From: Kryptolebias marmoratus | Lineage: Eukaryota > Chordata > Actinopteri > Cyprinodontiformes > Rivulidae | NCBI RefSeq assembly: GCF_001649575.2 | Contig: NC_051439.1 | Span: forward strand, 11,815,382 to 11,879,381 | Direction: 5' to 3' | Length of the DNA: 64,000 bases | In this document: positions 11,101 to 23,690 of the stretch, one piece after another | Numbering within the stretch: position 1 is the first letter of the stretch | Layout: every line of letters begins with the position of its first letter | Program-made: the position numbers and the translations under genes | The notes under the pieces: generated by a model | Database searches by the model: none | What the model saw: only the letters and a program-made list of their open reading frames with translations | What the model was told of the DNA's origin: nothing

Positions 11101-11894
11101 AAAAAAAAAGTTTCTTATATGCACAGGTTAGACGAGGGTCTTAGTGGTCAAACTTAGAGAGCTGAAGCAGGAGTGATGGAGTGAGAGGTGGCATACAGGG
11201 TAGGAAAAAGCAGAAGGAGGGGGCTTGTTAGTCATTATATGAAGCCTAAAGAGGAACACCAGCCACTGATTCTCCCTCTCATGAGCGAACCCCGCTGTGT
11301 TTACCACCCCTTCCCCCAAACTACCCCCTAATGGTTCTGTTAAAGCAGACAACCGAGTGGTATCTCACACTTACCTGAAGCTTAACCTTTTCAACTCAAC
11401 TCTGCAGGTCTCTCAATTGAGCAAATTATATTTTTAACCAAATTGGAATGTTTCCACATTAAAATGTCGTGTACTCATTTGAGAAAATAAAATTTAAAAA
11501 AAGATGTTTACAAGTTCCGTTTTAGGTGAATTACAAGGTTTTGCAAATTGGCCCTCCTGAGGTGGGATATTTACTGTGCTGTTTCATGGGGTCTTTTACA
11601 GCCTCTCTCTCTCTCTCTTCAGGAGTGTTTTTTTTATTTTATTTATTTACTTTTTTCGAAGAATGCAGCTATGAGGGAACGGTAATTGTCAGTCATTCCC
11701 TGCTGTGACATAAAAACATCAGGTGAATGCATTGCCAAACAATGTAGCGTTCGAAAACTAGTAAAAGCTAAAATGAACAAGACTAAGCAAATGAGCCATT
11801 TCAGCTTCTTTAGCCTTTACTTGTTTAAGGGATCTATTGTATGGAATAAATAAGCTGCTGTTTTATGAAGTGTGAAATGGACCAATGCAAAGAC
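11101..11894. other. Non-coding spacer
   Basis: Mixed sequence with a short (TC)n at about 11601-11619. ORFs at 11128-11352 (minus) and 11526-11708 (plus) are short and unrecognisable, and the latter owes its length to a T-rich run. Confidence 0.45.
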
Positions 11895-12740
11895 TCTGCT
11901 TGTGTTGCTCTGCCTGTTGTTTGCTGTGGAGGTGACTTCACTTTACTCAAATTTGATTGTTTGGCAATTGTCAGCTGAATTTTTTTAGCACAAAATTTTT
12001 TTCCTTTGTGATGAATTCCTTTTATCTTACCTCCCTGATGTTAAAGTAAAACAAAAATGTTGTTTCCATCCAAATGACGGAATGGAATAATGATAACCAC
12101 ATTAGTAAAGAGGATGCGTTATTTACAGAGCTCATGCCTTTGTGTCCAGGGGTTGCAATTAAAATGGTTTGCAACCCAAGTCCCCTTGCTAAAAAATTGC
12201 TCATTATCTGTTTAGTTGGCTGGCTGTCATCGATGGAGGGCCTTGCTTTGAGAAACGCCTCCTGTTGAAGAGCACAGAAAATACTAATTAATGAAAAACA
12301 GAAAATGCTCCATTTTATATGCTGTGGTGCTAAATAATGCGCACAGAGAGCTCTGCATTTGTTGTGTTCTGCATAAGTAATGCCATAAAAGCATTTTAGT
12401 CATCCTTAAATTCTGAATGTGTCTCAACTCCAATATATTCACATCGCCCTTCAATGGAACAACGAACCTTTGCAACGCAAACATCTGATTTTTAATTATT
12501 TGTTTCGGTGATTTTTGATGTTATTGAATTCGTACTAGATCAGTACACGGCATAATAAATTTTATTACAGAAGGTGTTTATCTGAGAATGCTGTAATAAA
12601 ATTTAAAAGTCAAGTGCATGAAGAATTTACTAATTGCCAAATACAAAAACAAAAGAGGCCTGTCACTGAAAGTATTTACCTGATTTGTTTTGGCTCCTTG
12701 ACTTAATTTAGAGCTACATCATTTTGGAGGGCTTCAAGTC
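11895..12740. promoter_or_regulatory. Candidate conserved non-coding cluster (AT-rich, homeodomain-type)
   Basis: About 850 bp with no simple repeats. TAATTAAT at 12285-12292, TTTTTAATTATTTG near 12490, repeated CATTA/TAATG words and 'TGTCATCGATGG' near 12226 occur at high density. Opposing small ORFs (64 codons plus, 60 and 66 codons minus) look fortuitous. Of all segments this most resembles a vertebrate developmental enhancer cluster. The conservation claim is inference. Confidence 0.42.
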
Positions 12741-12910
12741 ATTGCATCAATCTAAAATAATCTGACAAAATCTAGAGTGATAGTGTGAAGAAAACCACTT
12801 ACAAAGCTAGTTAAAAGAAAAGGTTACAACAAATTTTACAACTCTATTCTGAAGATAATCAGTCTATCTTTTGTAACTAGTTTTTGATGTTGGTTACAAA
12901 TAAATATTGG

Positions 12911-13000
12911 CAGCAGTACATAATACAGACCAGTACATACCCAGTACTTACCTGGTACTTAACCAGTACATACCAAGTAAATACCAGGTATTTACCTATA
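12911..13000. repeat. Degenerate minisatellite (CAGTACATACC-like units)
   Basis: Successive variants of CAGTACATACC / AGTACTTACC / AGTAAATACC make about seven diverged units of 10-17 bp. The 64-codon ORF across it reflects the repeat and is not a gene. Confidence 0.75.
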
Positions 13001-13770
13001 ACCTTGATCTGATCAGGACATTAACTTGTACGTATTACATGTTTTTAAGATGTCCTTTATATTTATATTTCCAAAATTGGGACTTTGCTGTCTCAGAGTG
13101 AAAAAAAAAACAGTAATGAAATTTCTACTGTTAAGCTTTTCTATGATCAAGATGTCTGAAAAGCCAAAAAAAATCTGAGAAGAAAGGCTGTCTGCCTCTT
13201 GAACCAGAACCAAGAGCATGTTTCCAAAAGAGAGAGGTCCTGCCTCCAGTTTTACTTTTAGAAACCATCTAACTACAAGTCAGACTGAAATCTGAGGGGT
13301 GAAGTTCTCTGTTGAGACGATGAATCATTAGATGCTTGGGTAATTCTCAGATTCTTATTGGTCATCCTTGCTAAATCTAGGTCCCGTTCTGTTAGGTCCT
13401 CTCCACTGGCTTCTGCTACTTAGAGCAAGCAGGATGAGTGCTTCAGTGCAATTCTTTGCCTTCCTAATTTAGACATTTCTTCTTTTACAAACTAATATAT
13501 TAGAACTTCTAATCCACTTAACTGAACTTTGCTGAATTATAATAAGATTAAACAGGAATTTTTTTGAGCAGGAATTGATTAGAATGAATGTATTTAGAAT
13601 TTTATTGGTGCTTATTTACATTTTTGTATAATTGTGGTGAATTGGCACTATATGAAATTGAGCTGAAATTAATCATTGTTTTAAATCTAAATAAATAATT
13701 TCAACTGATCTTTCTTTTTTTGGTCTTTAAGGTATACTAATTATTCCATCCTTAAAAAGTAATTTAGCCA
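13001..13770. other. AT-rich non-coding sequence
   Basis: No gene, repeat or notable motif beyond short A/T runs. The 68-codon minus ORF at 13013-13219 is unrecognisable. Confidence 0.5.
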
Positions 13771-14110
13771 TTTTCGTGGTATTTTCCATCTCTGCAGTCC
13801 CTTCGCTTTACCTTTTGTCCAGCTGATCCATTAAGAGCATACTTGCCAAAGGCCGACCTTATGTCGATTGATTGAGTGGGATCAAGTCACGTCACAGGTG
13901 ATCTTTGAACCTATGGTCAGCTCTAGCTCTTGGCTTTAGTTTGCAGCTGTGGTGAGAGTTGGCATTCCTTCCCTTAAGGTCAAAACACCATTAGCATTCA
14001 CTGTAAAGAATGTAACGCTATTTGTAATGACAACTGGCAAAAACTAGCAATCTGCATGAGAAACAAGCAATGCAACAACGCCTCTCTTTTTTTGTCAACA
14101 TGGCAAAGCT
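13771..14110. promoter_or_regulatory. Candidate regulatory block with CRE-like site
   Basis: Complex sequence containing TCACGTCA at 13887-13894, one base from the TGACGTCA cAMP-response palindrome when read on the other strand, plus 'TGGTCAGCTCTAGC' near 13915. No repeats. Function is inferred from texture and motif only. Confidence 0.28.
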
Positions 14111-15454
14111 TCACTGGTCAGGAAGAAATGTCATCTGCTTCAACCTTCACCGGTTAAACAGCCTGTTATTAATGTTAGAATTTCTACAATGCATTACATA
14201 TAAGAAATCTGAAAAATGATGGATTGCAACAGAATGATTAAATGTCAAACAATGTGCATCTTTATATACATGCAAATGCATCATTCATGGTAAATTTACA
14301 TGATAAATTATTGTGAAAGTTTCTGAAAGACTTATGATCACTGTTGTTGCAGTGTGTAATGGGATTTTAATGGCTCTAATAGCCAAGACACATGTCCAAG
14401 CTGAGTTGTGTTGTGTAAGTTCATGCTTGGTCAGTGTGAAAAGTACATGTATTACTTGTCCTACAACTCCAGTGTCAAACAGATGTTTTTAATCTATATT
14501 ACTGTTTTTATTTTTTGTTATATCCTACTTCCTTTTTGACCTACTCTTGGTCATTGCCTTGTTTTGGACGAACCAAACAGATATGCTGCTTTTCTTTTCA
14601 CCAGATTCTTATAAGCTTTTGGAAAAAGACAAGAGATATCTCTTTTGGGACCTTACAGCCACAAGTGTCTGCAGGGCTGTCTGCGGTGGAGTTTGTTTTC
14701 TTAAAGTCTAAGAGAGTGAAAGACTTCATAGTTTTTTGAAGCCTTTGAAATGTTTTTTGTGATCGATTTACAGACCAATTTTGAAAACCCAGAGGAGCAA
14801 ACCCCTGCCCATATGCTCCAGGGAAGATCAGAGTTTTTTGAAGCTGATGGTATTTGCGTTTTGCGCAGGCAAACTGTGAAATGTGTTGATTTGTCCAGGG
14901 CATCAATCGCTCCACAGGCTGTGCAATGAAGATGTTTACCCACTGTGAACTCTCTTCCAGTTTTTCTCACTGAGGGACATTCATTTTCTTTCTTTTGTAT
15001 ACTTCTCCATCTTCTTTCCTTTCGTTTACACTTTTATTTTTGCTTTCCTTATTTCAAGTCTTTTGCGTAAAAAAAAAAGTAGACTTTGCACAAATTTATC
15101 ACAGCTGACGCTTGGAATAAACTTTTTTCCCCCCCGTTTTCAATGAATGACTAATGCCTTGTTCCTGCCTTATCAGTGCAGATGGCTGTCAGATTCTGCT
15201 GTCCCAAACACTGTGTTCATCTGGGATATATCTTTGATCTCTTCTGACATATAGTAATGGCTTTTTTTGTCCAGGGGGATTTTGGTAAGCTATGTCAAAC
15301 AGGGATTTCATCAGGAAGGGCAATGCGTCTTTTTTTTTGTGTTTTTTTTTTACATACACACACTGGGTTAGTTGAGTACTTACATCAAGAACTGAGAGCA
15401 GAGAAAGGATGTTTGACCACTTTCTTGTAGTTTATTAGTTTATCAGAGTTGATT
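14111..15454. other. Non-coding spacer
   Basis: AT-rich DNA with T-rich stretches (14950-15140, 15330-15351). ORFs at 14515-14739 (plus) and 14598-14970 (minus, two frames) overlap each other on opposite strands and carry no known domain. The stretch 14750-14930 is complex and could be a conserved block. Confidence 0.4.
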
Positions 15455-15700
15455 GATGAGCTAACAGCTAGTCCGAGCGGGGCCAACACCAAAGTGGACT
15501 GCTACCAACTTAAAACGACTCCAATTTCAACAACTATATAGTGGCTCGTGCAACTGGTATTTTATAAACCTTTGAATCCCTGTTAGTTTTGCATTTACAC
15601 AGAATTCTGTGAATATTTACAAGAGCAAAATGGCATCAGCAGCGAGTTGTAGCACTTCCGGTGCAGTCTGAGGCACTTCCAGAAGGAATATTAAAACATT
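15455..15700 (+). mobile_element. Repeat A copy 2 (right end missing)
   Basis: The left end 'GCTAGTCCGAGCGG' at about 15470 and 'ACCAAAGTGGACTGC' at about 15490 match the other copies. 'CATCCCTGTTAGTT' is seen here as AATCCCTGTTAGTT near 15575, and 'GTTGTAGCACTTCCGGTGCA' near 15645 matches the 62-kb copy. No right terminal repeat or GTAAGA motif follows, so the copy is truncated. Confidence 0.65.
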
Positions 15701-16987
15701 TCTGCCCAAATGAACGTAATTATTTTTATTATTACGAGCTTAGCACATCACTTTGCCACAGCTCCACAAAGCCACATAAGTGAATGCACTTGACATTAAC
15801 AGTGCCACTTATTATCAGTTATTGAATAAATTTGTTAAATCTTCCTAAAACATTTAGGCCAATCACTATGACACTGATTCAAGATAAGGGAGATAAAATA
15901 CAGGTGCTTCCTGTAGGTGAGCACAAACTGTTTCCCCCTAGTTCTCTATTCGTTACCACGCCTTTCTTATCGTCCTTTCTGAGAGTTTTTTTTTCCAGTT
16001 TGCATGTACACTTTTCCAGTGTAAAAGAGGTCACAGAGGGAGATTCTCATGTGCATCCTCTTAGCAGCCAACATAAGATACAAGTGTTGGGTGCGGTGAA
16101 AATAACAAATAACTCAGGGAGCGGAGAAGACAGCTGACGGGGACATGTTTAGACAGTTGCACACAAGCAGGGCATTCCTCTTTTTGTACCAGTGCTCACA
16201 CACAAACACATGCACGCATATTTGTCTATGTGCTGCACTTAGTTTGGACACCCCCCATAAATTCAAACAAATAAACAGGCAGAAAATGTTGGGCAGGGAT
16301 CTTGACTCATATGTTACTTCTCACAAACTTGTGCATGCACATACCAAGTAACATTCCACTTCCTCTGCCAACATGCCAACGCTATCAGACCCAGACGACA
16401 TGAGCATGTACATTCACACAGACTGAAACAAACATGCAAACACATGTGAGCTTGATCAGAAAGCCATGCTTGCTTGACAAATGGCATGGTTTTCATATTT
16501 TGCCTGCGGTGTGGTGGCAGTAATGATTCCATAATTGTCCTGAGCGCTCAACACTCACTTCCAATCAGCGTCTTCAGCGGTGCTGCAGCTGGCTACCCAC
16601 GCCTCTGGAATCTAGATACTCACTTATGCCCACACTGGCTTAAACACAAAGACTCACTTGCAACTGTGGTTAATAGGAATCACAAGTAGAATGCTGTCCA
16701 AGTGTGTTTACAGTGTTCATCTTTTGCCCTGGCATTTGCTATGTGATCCTAGCTGTTGAGCTGTGTCTGATACTCTGAGCAGGGCAGCTGTGTGACACTG
16801 CAGCCACGCCTGTAGGACAGCAAAGATAAGGTCAAATGAAGTTCTTGTGATGCCCACTTTAGGACATTTATACATACATAGTCTTATAATCTTACTTCCA
16901 AAAATAGTGGGGATAATTAAATAATCTGAAACTCACATTTATATGACAGTACAACAAATTTAACACGGGGAAACAAGGGTGTAGTAG
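15701..16987. other. Non-coding spacer, partly CA-rich
   Basis: 15701-15830 is complex AT-rich DNA. 16180-16450 is enriched in CACA/ACATGC words. The 101-codon ORF at 15832-16137 and others downstream have no recognisable domain, splice context or codon signal. Confidence 0.45.
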
Positions 16988-17115
16988 TAGAAAGAAAGAA
17001 AGAAAGATCCACTGATTGTCACACACCTGAGTGTGTGAAATTTGTTCTCCGCATTTGACCCATCCCCTGAGGGAGCGGTGAGCAGCAGCGGTGCCGCGCT
17101 TGGGAATCAAAAGTA
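16988..17115. repeat. (GAAA)n followed by fragment of a dispersed teleost repeat
   Basis: A (GAAA)n tract at 16988-17007 leads into a segment with 'GTGAAATTTGTTCTCCGC' near 17035, 'ATTTGACCCATCC' near 17054 and 'GGAGCGGTGAGCAGC' near 17073. This word order is familiar from interspersed repeats common in fish genomes. Class is not assigned. Confidence 0.55.
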
Positions 17116-19359
17116 GTAACAGTGAGAGGTGAAAGAAGTTAGATTTAACAAACATATGCTTTTACCAAAGTGTCTTTTATTGTCTTTTTAAAATAAGCAG
17201 GGATTTCTCTTAAAAAAATAAATTTATAGAAGTGCAAGTTTTTGTTTGCACTGCTGCTACATCAAATCTCTTCCCTGTTCCCAACTTGAAAATTAGGCTA
17301 ATGGTGGCATTTTCTTTGATTTCTTGGATTTGTCCAGATTTCCTAATCCTTTAAGCTATGTTATCTACCATAGTTGTAAAAGTCCCCAAAGGAAATCTCC
17401 AAATTTACACACAGTTTATTTTCTTTGACAAAGTGATTAACTTTTCTATGGCAAACATTTATGATCCTCTGTAAATCACAAAACTGGGTCACAGTGTGGG
17501 CACTTGTGCCGAGTTGTGTTTTTCCTCATTCTATGTCAATAAAAAAAAAAGACAAAATATTCAACAAAGTACTCAGCTTGCCTTTATATCACTCTGAGCT
17601 TACAAGAGTAAAAACATCTTCTCCAAATCAGAGGACTATTAGTTTGGATAGCTGAGTTTGAGATTCACTAAGAAATATTCATTCTGGTACCCCCTGTAGA
17701 CTTTAATTAGTGATGAATTAAGCCTCTGGTCTCAGCTTGCTAGAACATGGTCCCTCTTGAAGGTTAGCTCTGCTCAAATATTTTACCACTGACCTCTCAG
17801 AAAGGCTGCCAGGAATGTCAGATATCCTGGCTGTGTGGGAGTGCCTTGCTGAGTTCCTCCTGGGCTGCTTGCTTGCCTCCTCTGCTCTCTGTTTCATCTA
17901 TTAGCAGTGCCCTCTGCAGGATGCCAGGACTGCATGTGATGATGTAAGCAGATTTCGCCTGTGCTATGCAACAGCCTGTGGCTAAGAAGTGATGCAGGGC
18001 AGACATTCTTTTAATTCACTCTCTTCTTCTTTTTCATCTTGCTGCAAATACAGACTGCATAAAACTTTACATGGTTCAAACTACAGTATAAAACTGAGAG
18101 CTACATATTACAGATACAATATTGGAAACATCCTTAATACTTTGCTCGCTAAGATATCCATATACGCTGTTGGAGTCAGTAAAATATGCACAATCACTTT
18201 GATGTCATATGTTGTTACAGGATGACAGTTTATTGAGCTTATCCATGTGTTTTTGTGGTTTTAAGCTGTGGGGAACAGGTCTATAGCAGACCAAAATCTG
18301 ACAACACATTCTGCATAAATTGAAACCTACAGATTTTATGCTTGTGTGAAAATAAAATGTGTCACCAACGCTGAATCTTGTTCTTGTGAAAGAACCAGAT
18401 GATAGAGAGACTGTGTAACTCATGAAAGCCTTCATGGTCTGCTTCTTTTGTAGAAGATCTGTGTTAGACTGAGGAAGGCCTCTATGTTAATTAACTAATT
18501 ACTTTGGTAACTGGGTACTTCAGTGTGCCCCCTATCCTTTTTTTAAATATTTATTCCAAAGCCTTTGACACATGTACACTAAAAACTTTCCTCTAAACCA
18601 GCGTCACTTGTAAGAGTAGGACAAAAGTGGAGTGATTCTAAAAATCAAAACTTCTGTGTCGTCTGAAAAATCTCCCTCTACTCAGCATAATGGCTTAAGC
18701 TTCTTGGGACCAAGTCTCATTTATGGATTGGATTTTAAATATTTGTAAAAGACTTAAACAAACCATATTTTTATGAATGGCTGGCAAGGTTTTGGACAGA
18801 TATCGCTGTAGTTTAAATGAAAAGTGGAGCAAAGAGACATTGTCTCAGTTTCAAGAAAAGATTACCAAATTTCTGCATACACTAGTATTTGCAAGTTCAG
18901 GGTGTGTTGTCAGAGCCTTGGTTTATAAATAAAGTGTATTTAATTGCACATATTATTTACTAGATGATTTAGTTTTATTTTTGAAGAAATTATTTCTGGT
19001 GCAAATTTTTAAGGAGACAGTGGATTTGCAGTGGATCTGGAGGTTAAGGTTTTTTTACTTGTAAACAGTGAACGATATGTGTGGTTTATGTTCTCGTAGA
19101 ACTAGCAAACAACAAAACCTGCTTAGACTTAAAGCAAACAAGTTGACAGTGTGAATTTTGTATGGATCAGACATATTTTATATTACTAGTGTTTCTGCCT
19201 TTTCTTGTTGTTGGGAATTAAAGCCAGCTGGACCTGGTATATGGAAGCTGCCATGGTATACTTTTGGGAACAAAAATAGATTTGCCATACAAAAATCATA
19301 TATGAAAAATAAATATTTGAATATACAGCAGCAAGATAAGAAGTAAGTTAGTCAGTAAG
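17116..19359. other. AT-rich non-coding sequence
   Basis: Long unremarkable stretch. ORFs of 60-80 codons at 17461, 17818, 17989, 18205 and 19158 are unrecognisable and on conflicting strands. No repeat was recognised with confidence. 17760-17990 is slightly more complex and GC-richer. Confidence 0.45.
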
Positions 19360-19805
19360 TTGTTTCATTTTTTGTTTTGTTTTGAACCTTGTTTCTTAGT
19401 TTGTTCTTGATGGTTATATAAAGGTTTTTTTTTTGTGTAGTTTTGCTCCCTGTGCCCTCTGTGTTCCTTGTGCCATCATTCACTCTCCCTTAGTGATTTT
19501 CTTTGTCAGCCTGCCACTCCCATCTACACCTGTCTCTAGTTTGTAATCATTCACCTTTTCCCACTTTCTTGTCAGCCCAGCCTTTTATATCCAGTCTCTG
19601 GTCATCTTTGGTGAAGAATTAAGTAATGTAATCAGTAATGTGCCGTCTAGTTGTCTTTGTGGCTCTTCACGATTCTTTGAAGTTTACCATTTATGAGTTT
19701 GCTGCCACAGCAGTCTTTTGTTTGCCTTAATAAAATCATTTTAGTTTCTCAAGCTCCTCATGTTGCCTGCATTCAGGGTCTGACCTTCATTCACCCAACC
19801 TGATA
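19360..19805 (+). mobile_element. Repeat D copy 1 (retroelement-like, with AATAAA)
   Basis: A pyrimidine-rich ~440-bp block with AATAAA at 19729-19734, followed by 'CCTGCATTCAGGGTCTGACC' near 19768 and ending at CACCCAACC near 19800. The reverse complements of 28730-29065 and 38385-38695 share the 3' portion (GGGTC..., ...CACCAACC) and the general word order. The poly(A) signal and polarity suggest a retroelement derivative, perhaps solo-LTR-like, but class is uncertain. Confidence 0.5.
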
Positions 19806-20059
19806 AATAAGAAAAAAAAATATCTGTGGTGTATTTATTCATTTTACAGAGCAAAGCTTTATTAGGTGGCATCAGTGGCGCAGGAATTAAAACTTGTACT
19901 GGAACGATTGTGTAGGATGCTGTACCCACTCAGTCTCAACTTTCAGGGTATATGTTGACAGGCTTGGTATAAAATTTCTATTGTAACTCTTTGGCACATT
20001 CATTTTTTTTAATTACTACTTTTTTTTGTTTCAATAGTGACAGGTGGAAAACTGCAGAA

Positions 20060-20645
20060 GTGTGTCAAGTGTGTGCAAGCATACAGGTAGAATTTCACTG
20101 GGCTGCGATTGCTGGAGACGAGTTTTTGCGACTCAAACGTGACTCAAAATTGCAAGAAAATACACAAATTTTCAGTTGCTGTCTCACTAAATTCTGAGTG
20201 TTTGTGACCAGTTGAGCAGTAAGCTGTGTGGCCACGTTTTGTGTGTTTGGCAATCACAGCTCATTTTTATGTGTACTGCTTGCAAAACTGCATGTTATTT
20301 CAATGCCCAAATCTACCCACTTTATACCCATTTTGGCAGCTGGCCCCATGTATATGATTTAATTTATTGGAGAACGCTTTTTAAATGAAGAAAGACTTGA
20401 GCACCCTTGAGACAGGTTGGAGACATCTGTGACAAAATCAACAAAGGTTTGAGACACCTGCAATTATGTTATTTTGAGAGAAAATTTGCCACACAAATTT
20501 TTAAGCATGTTCAAAATTCAAGCGATGATGCTGCAAGCCTGTGACTCAAGCAAGAAAAATGAGAATCCCCGTGAATGTTACGAGACATTCTGGAAATTCC
20601 CTCGTGAATGTTGTTCACCAACTAGTGTTGATGACTACTGATGCT
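20060..20645 (+). mobile_element. Repeat C copy 1 (terminal-inverted-repeat element)
   Basis: This pairs with the inverted copy at 25915-26490. The left end near 20090 reads TTTCACTGGGCTGCGATTG, and internal 'CATGTTCAAAATTCAAGCGA' near 20508 is the reverse complement of sequence near 26060. 'CTCACTAAATTCTGAGTG' near 20182 mirrors 26425-26442. Element length is about 550-590 bp. It has no transposase ORF, so it is non-autonomous. The 68-codon ORF at 19991-20197 partly overlaps it and is not a gene. Confidence 0.7.
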
Positions 20646-21215
20646 GACATCACAAGTTACTCACACCATAACCATTATATGAGAATTTTTCCCCCCTGAT
20701 GTGTGTGTATGGGTTTGAGATCAATTAGAGCTGACCTCATCTCTTCACATCTTTTTTGTCAGCTTTGTCTTTCTTCTTCTTTCCATGGTCATCCTACTTT
20801 TCCTTGAATCCTGTTTTTCCCTCCCCCCTTTTTGGAACAGGGAGCTTTGGTTTGGGTGACAGCAGCAGCTGCAGAAGGAGCAGCTGCTCTGTGTGTGTTC
20901 CTGGATATGTGCAGTTTGTGTGTATACATGCCACAGCTTGTCCCCTCCACCAGACTGCTCGGGCAGGGTTGGTCCCAGCAGGGTACCACAACCCTGCCAA
21001 CAGCCCATCAACCAACCAGGCACTTGTGTTGTGATTCTCATAAACACACAAACGCATGTGCACAAACACTTCTCCCAAACATGAAAGCCAAATGCACAGC
21101 CCGACACATCACCACTTCTTTACACAAACATTCATATTCAAATGCACTCCCCACTCAACGAGAAACCCAGTTATTCATTCAGTTATGAGCAACAGTGAAA
21201 TATATGGAAATAAAC
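20646..21215. other. Non-coding spacer, low-complexity ORF zone
   Basis: Pyrimidine-rich then AC-rich sequence (for example 21045-21075, 21120-21140). Seven overlapping ORFs up to 120 codons occur on both strands with Cys/Ser/Thr-rich translations typical of non-coding biased sequence. None is recognisable. Confidence 0.5.
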
Positions 21216-21780
21216 CCTCACAACTTCCGTGAGTCATCCATCCCCTTGCGGAGTTTGTGACAGACAGAATGCAATTTAGAAATATTCAGTCTACGACGTA
21301 AAAGGATGAAGAATGAGGCAGGTGTTTTATATGACAAAAAAGGGAGAGAAACACGCCTGATTACAAGCACACACTCTGAAGTCTTTTCACACAGCAGGCT
21401 CCAAGGTTTAGTGCCCAGGGCAATGTTAAGCTGAACTCTCCCGGTGTCTGAGGGTGAAGGGGTATCATCACATTTCATAGTCAATGGATAGTCCTCAGAG
21501 GCTTTCATCCTGTTTAGAGGCGATTTCCATTCACTCTCCCTGTACAAGTGTGCAAAACTCTCTCTTATGCCCCCCCATCACATAAACACACACACACACA
21601 CATGCCATCATCTAGTTATAGGCATTTTCTAGAGCGTTCTCAAGTTGCCATTGTCTGTCTTTGTCGGATCTAATGAGAGATAGGCCTAGGGCGATGATTT
21701 ATCACAGGTAAATAAACAAAGCTATATAGGCTAATGTTTGCTTTAGATGGCTGCGGCGCGTTGTTATGTGGGGCCTGGTT
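21216..21780. promoter_or_regulatory. Candidate conserved non-coding element
   Basis: Two complex blocks (21216-21545 and 21605-21780) flank a short (CA)n at 21587-21602. Features include 'TTTATCACAGGTAAATAAAC' near 21697, a forkhead-like context (GTAAATAAACA). The 109-codon minus ORF at 21218-21547 has no known domain. Confidence 0.3.
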
Positions 21781-23335
21781 GAATGTAGTTTCAACTGGGT
21801 GAAAAAGAAGCAATGGAAGCAACAAGAAAATAAATGGCAAGAAGAAAGAAGGAGAGAAAATAATGACAGGGAGACAGAAAAGAGAGAAGAGTAGCGAGAA
21901 GAGAAAAATTGAAGCCATCATCCAGTTAGCGGCTGGTGCTAAGGGAATACTGTCTTGTCATCGGAGTCAGCCATGCAGAAGGAGAAGCAAGTGCTTCTAT
22001 TGCACCTTGGTGTCAATCTGTGTCTGTGCAGCACCATCTCATTGCTTTGTTGCAGCTTACTTGTCTGACCAGGCTTCCCTACCCTTCTAGTTATCAATTT
22101 TTCTTTTATTGTCCCTCTTTTTTAAAAAAAAAAAAAATTCAACCCTCATTTATCTCTTTTCAGATTTTCAGTATTTTTTATAACAAACATCCATCTCCAA
22201 CCCAACCTCTTCATTTATAATTTCCTTCCATTTCTCAAAACCTCACCCACACATTCCCAAGTTAATTTTGCCTGACTTTCTTTCTCTCTCCTTCTTGTCA
22301 TGCTCCAGCGCTCATGTGGGAACTCCAGCATTATGCCCATGGTGCTGTAGCCTTGCCCCAAGGGGGTCAATTCTTAGGCTCAGAGGGGTGCTGGCCTTCT
22401 TGCCTCTGCAAACCAGAGGTAGTGGACAATGCATTGGACTGGAAGGATGAACAGCTGGAGGGTTGGAGGCCATCGGGGGCCGGCTGAGGCCACAGAGGTC
22501 ACAACCATTCAAAACGTTGGCTCCCGGCTGAAAGGTATGGGGTGAAAGAGGATCATGCTTCTAGACGAAAAAAAGAGCTCTTGTGCCTGTGTGGCTCACA
22601 AAGGACACAGTTATGCAGTCAGCCAAGCAGGCTGTCCCAAACAACACCCTAGTCGCTCTCTTGTCATTTGATTACGTGTCTGTATTTCCATGCACAGCAA
22701 CAGGAATTATTACATTTGTGCTGCAGCATAGAAATAATATATGGTGTTTATTTTTAATAAACCAGCTGTGTCTGTATCTGGAGCTGTGCTAGTGATATAT
22801 AACACTTGGCTTTAGAGTGTTCATCTTTTACATTTATGATGCTCATATTGGTAGGGGAAGAAGTCAATAACTTCAAGGCCCTATTGCAGAGCCACTAAGC
22901 CATTCCCAGGTCTTGTGGTATTGAAAAAGCAACTTTTTTTGATTAGTAAACAGTGGAGCATGCCCTTCAGGGTACTTCTCAGGACCAGGAGGAACGTAAA
23001 GGTTAATCTTCGGTTTATTGCCACCAGCAGTCGGACAGATAGTATCTTTTAAAATTCCTTGTCAGGAGCTATTGATCCATTGACGTCAGAATCCCCTGAA
23101 CATGACATTTTTTCTTTCCCATGTTGCCCGAACCATTATATGACTATCTACGTTCAAGCTTTTAAGGAAAACGCTCAGCCCCATTTTGTGAAACATGGTT
23201 TAATAGTCCACAACATGGCTTGTAAATTAGCCTCTTTGGATTTAAGTATTGTTGGTGTCCACTTAAGTCTTCTGTTTGCATTTAATTTTACGCAGCACAA
23301 TTCCTAGAAAGCAAAAGCAGTCAACTGAAAGACTG
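21781..23335. other. Non-coding spacer with A-rich and GC-richer parts
   Basis: 21781-21920 is A/G-rich. 22123-22136 is an A run. 22310-22530 is GC-richer and complex and could be a conserved block. ORFs (94, 75, 66, 82 codons) are unrecognisable. Confidence 0.42.
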
Positions 23336-23690
23336 GAGTGATGAGGCACCCTTACCCTGTAACAATGAGCCATCGCTCAGCGTTATTGAGCCTATTAATC
23401 TGAGTATGTATTTTATTTGAGGAGGACAATGGGGTGAGTGATCAGACTGGCGAATCGGTTCTCCTCTTCCCTTCCTCTCCTCTCTGTGTCTTCTTTAGAC
23501 GCTGGCCTGTGATGGGAAATCTATATGGTGCGAGAGGCCAATTTAAGTTGCTTCAACAGTGTGGGTTTGAAAAGCGAGCAGCCAGGGTAAACATAGTAAA
23601 TAACGCCTCCACTCTGAATGAATTTCAACAGGAGGAGATCTGAGGGGATGGTGTTTTTCATCAGCTATTTTCTCAGATTGTTCATGATGT
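23336..23690. promoter_or_regulatory. Candidate conserved non-coding element
   Basis: Complex block including 'ATTGAGCCTATTAATCTGAG' near 23384 and 'AAAGCGAGCAGCCAGGG' near 23571. It is free of simple repeats. ORFs at 23434 and 23618 overlap in different frames and are unrecognisable. Confidence 0.35.

Noticed and set aside
20745..21188. Several overlapping ORFs up to 120 codons on both strands
   Set aside because: Mutually exclusive frames in biased AC/TG-rich sequence. Cys/Thr/Ser-rich translations without any domain.
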